This document shows positions 6,256 to 12,648 of a DNA stretch of 14,301 bases, one piece after another. Every line of letters begins with the position of its first letter. Position 1 is the stretch's first letter. The position numbers and the translations under genes were made by a program. The stretch is from positions 1-14,301 of the forward strand of contig JANYDZ010000722.1 of the NCBI GenBank assembly GCA_025363375.1, in the 5' to 3' direction. The notes beneath the pieces were generated by a model, which was not told the origin of the DNA, made no database searches, and was given only the letters and a program-made list of their open reading frames with translations. This DNA comes from Hyphomicrobiales bacterium (GTDB lineage Bacteria; Pseudomonadota; Alphaproteobacteria; Rhizobiales; Beijerinckiaceae).

Positions 6256-6780
6256 TCAGGCCCGCAACGCCGTGAGCATGGCGGCGACATAATCGGCGTC
6301 GCTGGCGACGACAAGCATCCTGGCGTAGGGACGCAGATGCGACAGCGACCGGGCGATATCCGCTTCGCTGGTGTTCTTGCCCGGCACGACAAGCGCGAGC
6401 AGCGATTTGGAATACGCGGCGCAGGCTTCCGCGATCACCGACACCGATTGCGCGTCCGCGCCGGCGGAGGCCAGCACGACGACAAAATCGGCGGTGGCGA
6501 CCTCGCCGACGAGTTCGATCATGCGCCCCGCGAGATCGCCGAGCCAGGCGTGCATCGTCGTGCCGTCGGCGTCGCCCGGCGAACCCGCGGCGTCGAAGGA
6601 AAGCGAGGTGAAAAACACCGCGCCGTTCCAGGGCTCGCGCGCGATGTCGTAGACGACGCGCGCGGTCCCGCTGTCCAGCGCGATGATTTTAACCGAGCGC
6701 TTTTTCGAATTCGGATATTGAACGCGGAAGCCCGCTTCGCGGGCGGTGGTCACGCGCGCGGATTCGCTTTGCATGGTCAT
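6256..6780 (-). CDS. FtsZ/tubulin-like domain protein with degenerate nucleotide loops
   Basis: A 174-residue soluble protein of unknown function. By eye its pattern follows the N-terminal GTPase domain of FtsZ. Residues 29-65 (SVKIIALDSGTARVVYDIA, then GAVFFTSLSFDA) correspond to FtsZ strand 1, loop T1, helix 1 and strand 2 (IKVIGVGGGGGNAVNRMI, then GVEFIAINTDA). Residues 98-133 (DFVVVLASAGADAQSVSVIA, then SLLALVVP) correspond to the strand before the G-box, the G-box and the next helix and strand. Residues 140-164 (ADIARSLSHLRPYARMLVVASDADY) correspond to helix 5 and strand 6. The glycine-rich T1 loop and the GGGTGTG box are replaced by DSGTAR and GADAQSV, so normal GTP binding is doubtful. 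The C-terminal activation domain of FtsZ is absent. The ATG at 6780 overlaps the dehydrogenase stop by four bases, so it is translationally coupled to a catabolic enzyme. The role is unknown; the fold is inference. Confidence 0.65.
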   Translation of the reverse strand: MTMQSESARVTTAREAGFRVQYPNSKKRSVKIIALDSGTARVVYDIAREPWNGAVFFTSLSFDAAGSPGDADGTTMHAWLGDLAGRMIELVGEVATADFVVVLASAGADAQSVSVIAEACAAYSKSLLALVVPGKNTSEADIARSLSHLRPYARMLVVASDADYVAAMLTALRA

Positions 6781-7892
6781 CTCCAGGGGTCCACGCAGCA
6801 ATGCAGCGCGGGTTCGGGAACCGCGCCCGCGATGGTGCGGATGGCGAGATCGGTTTCGGCGAGGCCGAAGACGCGGCTGCTCATCTCGCGGATGTGGTGC
6901 GCGTCGCGGTTGATGAGCTGCATGGCGAGTTCCACCGCCTGGTAGGAATGGCCGCGCATGCCGCGCACGGTGAGAAAATTGCCGATGATGCGGTCGACGT
7001 CGAAGGCGCTCATCTTCTTCTTGAGCTGGCCGCCGAGAACGACGCGTCCGCATTTGCGCGCGATCTGAAAGGCCGCGGCGACGCCCTGCTCGTTGCCGGT
7101 GCAATCCACCACGAGGTCGGCCATGTGGCCGCCGGTGAGATCGGCAAGCGTCTCCAGCAGGTCTTCCGTCTCGACGTTGACGACGTGATCCGCGCCAAGT
7201 CTCTTCGCGAACTCCATGCGCAGCTTGTCGCTCGGCGTCGATTTTCCGGTGACAATGATCCTGCTGGCGCCCGCCTCTTTCGCGGCGACGACGCAGGACA
7301 ACCCCTGCTGTCCCACGCCTTGCACGACCACCGTGTCGCCGGGCCCGGCCTTGCCTTGCAAATAAGTCCATTCAACGCCGTTCGCCGCCGGCAGCGCCAG
7401 CGAAGCATAGCGGCCCTCAAGCCCATCGGGCACGCGGTGAAACACTGTTGTGGGATGCAGATGCTGATATTGCGAATAGCCGCCCCACAACGCCGGCGCG
7501 CGCGTGATTTCCGTCGCCCCGTAGCGCAATCCGCCGCGCCGCCATTCGGTGGCCTGGCAATGACGAAACTCGCCGCCGCGGCAAAATTCGCAATGGCCGC
7601 ACGGCACGTATTCTTCAAGCGCGACGCGGTCGCCCTCTTTCAGGCCCCAGCGCGTCAGCGCCTCCGCGCCGGCGTCGGCGATAAAACCCACGGCCTCGTG
7701 GCCCAAAATCATCGGACCATGGGACATGAAGAGATGGTTGTAGAAATTCCAGTCCGCGCCGCAGACGCCGGAAACCTCAAGTTTCAAAATCCCCGTCGTC
7801 GGCGTGACGGCGGGAAGCGGAAATTCGCGGATTTCCGTAACGCCCGGCGCGGTCATCACCGCGGCCAGGCAATGGGCGGGGAGCGCGCTCAT
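6777..7892 (-). CDS. Zinc-dependent MDR alcohol/polyol dehydrogenase
   Basis: A 371-residue cytosolic NAD(P)-dependent dehydrogenase of the medium-chain family. The catalytic zinc site is visible as C44 (SGVCGADW) and H65-E66 (GHEAVGF). The structural zinc lobe has C98, C101, C104 and C112 (CGHCEFCRGGEFRHC). The nucleotide fold begins VVVQGVGQQGLS with G192, G194 and G197, followed by AKEAGASRIIVTG. Length and layout match threonine- and sorbitol-dehydrogenase-like members. Its start overlaps the Rieske oxygenase stop (ATGA at 7889-7892) and its stop overlaps the FtsZ-like start, so it is firmly in the operon. It probably oxidises a hydroxylated product of the oxygenase, possibly a cis-dihydrodiol or a benzylic alcohol. 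The classical phthalate pathway uses an unrelated dehydrogenase at that step. The substrate cannot be named. Confidence 0.92.
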   Translation of the reverse strand: MSALPAHCLAAVMTAPGVTEIREFPLPAVTPTTGILKLEVSGVCGADWNFYNHLFMSHGPMILGHEAVGFIADAGAEALTRWGLKEGDRVALEEYVPCGHCEFCRGGEFRHCQATEWRRGGLRYGATEITRAPALWGGYSQYQHLHPTTVFHRVPDGLEGRYASLALPAANGVEWTYLQGKAGPGDTVVVQGVGQQGLSCVVAAKEAGASRIIVTGKSTPSDKLRMEFAKRLGADHVVNVETEDLLETLADLTGGHMADLVVDCTGNEQGVAAAFQIARKCGRVVLGGQLKKKMSAFDVDRIIGNFLTVRGMRGHSYQAVELAMQLINRDAHHIREMSSRVFGLAETDLAIRTIAGAVPEPALHCCVDPWR

Positions 7893-9175
7893 ACAGACGT
7901 CTGGCTGACGCCCTTCTTCGCCTTGAGAGCCTCCTTCGCGCCATCCTTGTAAGGGATGTCGCGCTTGAGCAGCAGCGCGGCCTGACGCACCTTGTGATGT
8001 TCGGGATCGACGCCGGGCGGAATCACGCCTTTTTCCGCCAGCGCGCGCGCGGCGCGCAGCAGGCGGTGACGCGCCATGATGATGCCGTTGTCGGTGCTGA
8101 CAAGGTTCTCCCTGGCGCGGTCGCAGATCGGGCCCATGCTTTCCTGCAGGGACGCGTCCTGCATGCCGATGCCTTCCACGCCGGAGAATGTGCGGCCGGC
8201 CTTCTGGCCGGCGCGGTCGATGAGGTAGTCGTTGTCCTTGTTGGCGAGGGGACGATAGGTGCCTGGAATGTTCTTGACGTGAATGCCCTTGCCGTCGGCC
8301 ATCGCGGCGCGCTCCTTCTCGGTGAGCGGGCGCGTGGGGTGGTAGTCGTAGCTCCAGGCCCAGCAGCTTTCGTCGTCGATCGGCACCCAGAAGTGGCCGT
8401 GGATCGGGTGATCGCCGCGCGGGGGAACGCCGGTGTAACAGGGCATGACCCAGGGCGTGATGCGCCAGTAATATTGATCGTCCTCGGCGTTGCGGCGCGC
8501 GCCAATCAGCAGGCCGCCCTCGTTCTCGACCACTTCAAACACCGGCTTGAAATCCGACATGTGGTATTTGTTGCCGGCGGCGCCCTTGAACAGGGGATCG
8601 TTGGAGAGATCGCCGCGGTGCAGAAAGGAGACGTGGCTCGAATCGATGCCGCCTTCCATCGCTTGCAACCAGTTGTTCTCCTGCAGGCGCTTGGACATGT
8701 AGGTCTGGTTCAGCGGCACGTTGCAGAATTCCCATTCCGGCTCGGCGGGCTGGCGCTCCGGGGCGCCCATGTAGGTCCAGAGCACGCCGCCCTTTTCAAT
8801 CAGCGGATAGTTCTTCAGCTTGATCTTTTTGGCGTAGCCCGATTCGACGGATTCGGACGGCACATCGACGCACTGGCCCGTCACATCGTATTTCCAGCCG
8901 TGATAGGGGCAGCGCAGTCCGCATTCCTCGTTGCGGCCGAACCAGAGCGAAACGCCGCGATGGGCGCAGAACTCGTCGATGAGGCCGAGCTTGCCTTCGG
9001 AATCGCGGACCGCCAGCAGCCGCTCGCCCATCAGCTTGACGCGCACCGGAGGACAATCATTCTCCGGCAGTTCCTCGGACAACAGGGCCGGCATCCAGTA
9101 GCAGCGGAACATGTCGCCCATGGGCGTGCCGGGACCCGTCTGGCAGAGATAGTCGTTCTGTTCTTTCCTGAGCAT
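7889..9175 (-). CDS. Rieske non-heme iron oxygenase, phthalate 4,5-dioxygenase type
   Basis: The 428-residue terminal oxygenase of a multicomponent ring-hydroxylating or demethylating system. The N terminus MLRKEQNDYLCQTGPGTPMG and the following RCYWMPAL are typical of the phthalate/alpha-only group. The Rieske [2Fe-2S] ligands are C70, H72, C89 and H92 (CAHRGVSL and CPYHGWKYD). The mononuclear iron site has H181 and H186 in GGIDSSHVSFLHRGD, with D178 as the electron-bridge acidic residue and D340 (GMQDASLQESMGPICDR) as the likely third ligand. The start at 9175 is preferred over the longer frame (to 9217) because GGAG lies upstream of it and homologues begin MLxxEDN. First gene of the leftward operon, divergent from its electron-transfer partners. 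The substrate is unresolved; an aromatic carboxylate is the best guess from the group and from the decarboxylase homologue nearby. Confidence 0.93.
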   Translation of the reverse strand: MLRKEQNDYLCQTGPGTPMGDMFRCYWMPALLSEELPENDCPPVRVKLMGERLLAVRDSEGKLGLIDEFCAHRGVSLWFGRNEECGLRCPYHGWKYDVTGQCVDVPSESVESGYAKKIKLKNYPLIEKGGVLWTYMGAPERQPAEPEWEFCNVPLNQTYMSKRLQENNWLQAMEGGIDSSHVSFLHRGDLSNDPLFKGAAGNKYHMSDFKPVFEVVENEGGLLIGARRNAEDDQYYWRITPWVMPCYTGVPPRGDHPIHGHFWVPIDDESCWAWSYDYHPTRPLTEKERAAMADGKGIHVKNIPGTYRPLANKDNDYLIDRAGQKAGRTFSGVEGIGMQDASLQESMGPICDRARENLVSTDNGIIMARHRLLRAARALAEKGVIPPGVDPEHHKVRQAALLLKRDIPYKDGAKEALKAKKGVSQTSV

Positions 9176-9236
9176 TTCCGTCTCCGTCTGGCTGACGCCG
9201 CTTGACCGGCCCCGCAAGGCTTGTTAATAGTTCCTG

Positions 9237-9259
9237 TATGCGGAACAATGTTCCGCATA
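9237..9259. promoter_or_regulatory. Operator palindrome between the divergent operons (probable IclR site)
   Basis: TATGCGGAACA (9237-9247) and TGTTCCGCATA (9249-9259) are exact reverse complements with a single A at the centre. The site sits 61 bases upstream of the oxygenase start and 49 bases upstream of the ferredoxin start, midway in the only divergent promoter region of the cluster. GGAAC/GTTCC half-sites are common for IclR-family regulators, and one is encoded in the rightward operon. A TATCAT at 9273-9278 is a possible rightward -10. One palindrome could control both operons. Confidence 0.8.
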
Positions 9260-9308
9260 GCGTGAAACCTCATATCATTGTCCCAGACAGGCCGTCAACG
9301 AGGAGCCC

Positions 9309-9617
9309 ATGAGCCAGACGATTGAATTGTGCAAGATTTCCGAAGTTGACGAAGGAAGCGCGAAGAGGGTCGAGGCGCACGGTCTGTCGCTCGCTGTTTT
9401 CAATCTTAACGGGGCTTTCTACGTCATGGACGACGCCTGCTCGCACGGGCCAGGCTCGCTCTCGGAAGGCTATATCCAGGGCGACAACATCGAGTGCGAT
9501 TTCCACAACGGCATGTTCAACATCAAAACCGGCGAAGTCGTCGAGCCGCCCTGTCTGATCCCGCAAAAGGTCTACAAGGTCACGGTCAAGGACGAGGCCG
9601 TCTTCATCGAGACGTAA
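9309..9617 (+). CDS. Rieske-type [2Fe-2S] ferredoxin
   Basis: A 102-residue soluble electron carrier. The Rieske motif is C44-S-H46 (DDACSHGPGSLSEG) and C63-x2-H66 (ECDFHNGMFN), with the spacing usual for BphF/NdoA-type ferredoxins. The N-terminal strands IELCKISEVDEG are also typical. It should pass electrons from the reductase encoded four genes on to the oxygenase transcribed in the opposite direction. AGGAG lies 3 bases before the ATG. First gene of the rightward operon and directly after the proposed operator. The CobW gene starts 4 bases after its stop. Phthalate-type oxygenases usually receive electrons straight from their reductase, so a dedicated Rieske ferredoxin here is unusual. 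Confidence 0.93.
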   Translation: MSQTIELCKISEVDEGSAKRVEAHGLSLAVFNLNGAFYVMDDACSHGPGSLSEGYIQGDNIECDFHNGMFNIKTGEVVEPPCLIPQKVYKVTVKDEAVFIET

Positions 9618-9621
9618 AATC

Positions 9622-10620
9622 ATGGTCGCGCGCGCCAGCGTTCCAATTCTGCTCCTGACCGGATTTCTCGGCAGCGGGAAGACGAGTCTGTTGGCGCGTT
9701 GGCTGAAGGCGCCGGAATTCGCCGGCGCGATGGCGATTGTGAACGAGCTGGGAGAAGTCGGCATCGACGACCGCCTCGTCGAATCGTCCTCGGATGCGCC
9801 GCTGCTGCTCGACAACGGCTGCGCCTGTTGCGCGGCCGGCGAGGATCTCACGGCGACGCTGGAGCGGCTGTTCTGGGACAGGCTGCACCGCAAGATCCCG
9901 AAGTTTTCCTGGGTGTTGATCGAGACGACGGGAATCGCCGATCCCGGTCCCATTCTTGAACGGCTGGCGACCCATGCGCTCGTCGCCGAGCGCTATCATG
10001 TGGAGGGCGTTGTCGCCGCTTTCGACGCGCGGCTTGGCGCGGCGCAACTGGCGCGCCATCCCGAATGCGCGCGCCAGCTCAAGGCCGCGCGCGTCGTCGT
10101 GATCACCAAGACGGATATCGCCGGCGAGGTTGAACTTGCGGCGGCGCGCGCCGCGATCGCGGGCGTGCGTGAAGACGCGAGGGTTCTCACGTCGTCGCGC
10201 GCGGACCTTTCCGCCGCCGCGATGATCGCGGCGCTGGCGCAAAGCGCGCCGCGGCCCGCCGCCGACAATGGCCTTCGCGCCGAACATACGGCGCGCGTCT
10301 CGACCGCCTTCGCCGCGGTTCCGGGCGTCGTCACGGCCGCCGCGCTGACAAGCGCTTTCGGCGCCGTCATGGACACCTACGAAGCGGGTCTTCTGCGCCT
10401 CAAGGGCATCGTGCGTCTGGCGCCGGACGGCGCGCTGAACATGGCGCAGGCCTTGCCCGGCGTCGGCGTCGAGATTTCGCTTTTGCCGGCGCGCCCGGGC
10501 GCGCCCGCGCCTTGCGGCTTTACAATCATCGCGCAGGACGTCGCGGCGCAAACCATCGCCGACGCGGTCGTCGCGCGCCTGGCGGCGTCGCGGCCCCTCG
10601 CCTACCGCAATACGGGATAG
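9622..10620 (+). CDS. CobW/COG0523-family metallochaperone GTPase
   Basis: A 332-residue cytosolic GTPase of the G3E class, which includes UreG, HypB and CobW and delivers metals to proteins. Walker A is GFLGSGKTSL (14-23), the family's metal-binding GCxCC is NGCACC (65-70), the switch region is IETTGIADP (100-108), and the base-recognition motif is TKTD (162-165). The C-terminal CobW domain follows, from about 225 (STAFAAVPGV to the end); it lacks the His-rich insert of zinc-type members. A weak ribosome binding site and a 4-base gap from the ferredoxin indicate coupled translation. In this setting it most likely helps load iron into the mononuclear site of the oxygenase or zinc into the dehydrogenase. 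That is inference, since I know no assigned CobW partner for Rieske enzymes. Confidence 0.92.
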   Translation: MVARASVPILLLTGFLGSGKTSLLARWLKAPEFAGAMAIVNELGEVGIDDRLVESSSDAPLLLDNGCACCAAGEDLTATLERLFWDRLHRKIPKFSWVLIETTGIADPGPILERLATHALVAERYHVEGVVAAFDARLGAAQLARHPECARQLKAARVVVITKTDIAGEVELAAARAAIAGVREDARVLTSSRADLSAAAMIAALAQSAPRPAADNGLRAEHTARVSTAFAAVPGVVTAAALTSAFGAVMDTYEAGLLRLKGIVRLAPDGALNMAQALPGVGVEISLLPARPGAPAPCGFTIIAQDVAAQTIADAVVARLAASRPLAYRNTG

Positions 10621-10627
10621 GCGGCAG

Positions 10628-11509
10628 ATGCGGACGGACCGCGCCAAGCAAGCAGAACGCGACGACACGGGCCGCGAGCGCGCGCCCGAGCCGCCGCGCG
10701 CCGACGCGCCCGTCGTGCGCGAAAAACCGCGCCGCGCGCCGCCGCAACGGCTCTCCTCCGTCGCCACCGCGGTGCGCCTGTTGAAGACATTCACCGAGGG
10801 CGAAGCGGAAATCGGCGTCACCAGCCTGTCGCGCCGGCTCGGCGTCGCCAAGAGCACGGTCTACCGCCTTGCCTCGACGCTCGTCTCCGAAGGCATGCTG
10901 GAACAGAACCGCGACAACGAAAAATACCGGCTGGGCGTCGCTTTGTTCGGACTCGGCGCGCTTGTGCGCCAGCGCATGAACGTGTCGACCGAAGCGCGTC
11001 CCTATTTGTTCGATCTGCGCGAAGCCACCAACGAGACCGTCCATCTGGCGCTGCTCGACGGCGCGGATATTCTCTACGTCTACGACCTCGAAAGCACGCA
11101 GGCGATCCGCATGCGCGCCAATCTGGGCGAGCGCAAGCCGGCGCTCTGCACGGCGGAAGGCCGCGCCATGCTGGCGTTCCGTCCCGAAGCGGAAGTGGAG
11201 GCGTTGCTGCGACAGGGCTTCAAACCGCGCACGCCGAAAACCATCGTCGAGCGCGAAAAACTGCGCGCCGCGCTCAAGGACGTGCGCCGCCTCGGCTTCG
11301 CGCGCGAGGACGAGCAAAGCGAACTCGGCATGCGGTCCATCGCCGCGCCCATCCGCGACGCCTCGGGCGAAGTGGTCGCCGCGGTGGGAATGGCGGGCCC
11401 GCTGCAGCGCCTGTCCGACAAGGTTCTCGCGGGGTTCGCGCCCCAAGTAGCGGAAACCGCCCGTGTTATTTCCACGCGCCTCGGTTATAAGGCGCTCGCG
11501 ATTTTTTGA
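10628..11509 (+). CDS. IclR-family transcriptional regulator
   Basis: A 293-residue DNA-binding regulator. The winged helix-turn-helix spans about 42-100 (SSVATAVRLLKTFTEG, SLSRRLGVAKSTVYRLASTL, then YRLGVALFGLG). The effector-binding domain follows at about 120-285 (ATNETVHLALLDGADILYVY, SELGMRSIAAPIRD, VVAAVGMAGP). The first 40 residues are a charged Arg/Pro-rich extension not needed for the fold; the ATG at 10628 is kept because GGCGG precedes it 7 bases after the CobW stop. IclR proteins of catabolic clusters respond to the pathway substrate and act at short palindromes. The palindrome at 9237-9259 is the only good candidate in the window. Being inside the rightward operon, it would control its own expression. 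Whether it activates or represses is not visible. Confidence 0.93.
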   Translation: MRTDRAKQAERDDTGRERAPEPPRADAPVVREKPRRAPPQRLSSVATAVRLLKTFTEGEAEIGVTSLSRRLGVAKSTVYRLASTLVSEGMLEQNRDNEKYRLGVALFGLGALVRQRMNVSTEARPYLFDLREATNETVHLALLDGADILYVYDLESTQAIRMRANLGERKPALCTAEGRAMLAFRPEAEVEALLRQGFKPRTPKTIVEREKLRAALKDVRRLGFAREDEQSELGMRSIAAPIRDASGEVVAAVGMAGPLQRLSDKVLAGFAPQVAETARVISTRLGYKALAIF

Positions 11510-11547
11510 GCGGGCCGCCGCGCCCCATGTGACGAAAGACGAGACCT

Positions 11548-12549
11548 ATGGCCAGGATCGAAATTCCAGCGGCGAATATCGCCTTCGAATGTCCGGAGAA
11601 CGACACGATTCTACGCGCGGCGCTGCGTTCGGGTCTCGGCGCGCCTTACGAATGCAATGTCGGCTCGTGCGGCAATTGCCAGTTCGAACTGCTGGAGGGG
11701 CAAGTTCACAGCCTCTATCCCGCCGCGCCCGGCCTCAACGAGCGCATGAAGCAGCGCAACCGGCATCTGGGTTGCCAGTCCCAGCCGCTCGGCGACTGCA
11801 AGATCAAGGTTCCCCTGCGCGAGGACTACAAGGCGAAAATCCTTCCCGCGCGCACCCATGGCGCGCTGACGCGCATGCGCGACCTCACGCACGACATCCG
11901 CGAATTCCGCTTCAGGCTCGATTCGGCCAACGCGTTCCTGCCGGGGCAATACGGATTGATCGGCGTCGAGGGCGTCGAGGGCGCGCGCGCCTATTCCTAC
12001 TGCAACATCACGAATGTCGGCGACGAGTGGCATTTTCAGATCAAGCGCATGCCGAACGGCGCCTGCTCGAACGCGCTGTTCGATCACATCAAGATCGGCG
12101 CGCGCGTGTCGCTCGACGGACCCTATGGCAACGCCTATCTGCGCGAAGACGCCCCCCGCGATCTCCTGTGCGTCGCCGGCGGCTCGGGCCTCTCGCCGAT
12201 GATCTCGATCTCGCGCGCTTTCGCGCAAAGCGAAAAGCTCAAGGACCGCATGCTGCACTTCGTCTATGGCGGCCGCGCCATGCGCGATCTCGCGGGCGAA
12301 GACATGCTGCGTGAATTGCCGGGCTTTGGAACGCGCATCCATTATCACGCGGCGCTCTCCATGGCGGAGCCGGAATGGAAAGGCCGCGCGGGCTTTGTGC
12401 ACGACGCGGCGAAGGATGTCGTCGGCGGCAAGCTCGCGGATTACGAAATCTACTACGCCGGCCCGCCGCCGATGACCGAAGCCATCACCAGAATGGCGAT
12501 CGAGAACAAGGTGCCCGTGGGGCAATTGCATTTCGACCGGTTTTATTGA
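11548..12549 (+). CDS. Oxygenase electron-transfer reductase ([2Fe-2S]-FAD-NAD)
   Basis: A 333-residue flavoprotein that takes electrons from NAD(P)H. The N-terminal plant-type ferredoxin domain has cluster ligands C36, C41, C44 and C76 (YECNVGSCGNCQFELLEG and HLGCQSQP). The FAD domain shows the flavin motif RAYSYCNI (145-152) and DGPYGNAYL. The NAD domain shows AGGSGLSPMISI (208-219) and YYAGPPPMTEA. The end HFDRFY is the typical C terminus. This order (ferredoxin domain first) is that of naphthalene- and benzoate-dioxygenase reductases. Phthalate dioxygenase reductase has its ferredoxin domain last. It should feed the Rieske ferredoxin of this operon. The ATG has only a weak GAGACC in front, 38 bases after the regulator stop. 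Confidence 0.94.
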   Translation: MARIEIPAANIAFECPENDTILRAALRSGLGAPYECNVGSCGNCQFELLEGQVHSLYPAAPGLNERMKQRNRHLGCQSQPLGDCKIKVPLREDYKAKILPARTHGALTRMRDLTHDIREFRFRLDSANAFLPGQYGLIGVEGVEGARAYSYCNITNVGDEWHFQIKRMPNGACSNALFDHIKIGARVSLDGPYGNAYLREDAPRDLLCVAGGSGLSPMISISRAFAQSEKLKDRMLHFVYGGRAMRDLAGEDMLRELPGFGTRIHYHAALSMAEPEWKGRAGFVHDAAKDVVGGKLADYEIYYAGPPPMTEAITRMAIENKVPVGQLHFDRFY

Positions 12550-12636
12550 GGGAGCGGGGAGCAGCGAACAGGGAAGCCTGTTTCCCGCCGCTCCCCGCCG
12601 CCTACCGCCTACCGCCCGCCCGCTGCTCCCCGCTCC
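12550..12636. repeat. Mirrored heptamer-repeat element forming a long stem
   Basis: From the base after the reductase stop, four heptamers run in phase (GGGAGCG, GGGAGCA, GCGAACA, GGGAAGC; 12550-12577). The opposite strand of 12581-12636 reads eight more of the same kind (for example GCGGTAG twice). The outer arms 12551-12566 and 12621-12636 are perfect 16-bp inverted copies. Inside is a perfect AACAGG-GAAG-CCTGTT hairpin (12567-12582). It ends 12 bases before the next start codon. Confidence 0.8.
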
Positions 12637-12648
12637 TGGAACCCCCCC

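Noticed and set aside
6730..6744. GCCCGC-TTC-GCGGGC hairpin inside the FtsZ-like gene
   Set aside because: It arises from ordinary Ala-Arg-Glu-Ala-Gly codons in GC-rich coding sequence, with no positional reason for a regulatory role.
5713..6945. A 410-codon plus-strand frame across the permease and FtsZ-like genes
   Set aside because: It spans three coupled minus-strand genes, and its product is charged low-complexity sequence with no ribosome binding site in a sensible place.
7994..9205. A 403-codon plus-strand frame opposite the Rieske oxygenase
   Set aside because: The minus-strand frame carries both iron-site motifs; the plus-strand product is a shadow.
9604..10857. A 417-codon minus-strand frame opposite the CobW gene
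   Set aside because: The CobW frame has every G3E motif in order; the antisense frame has none.
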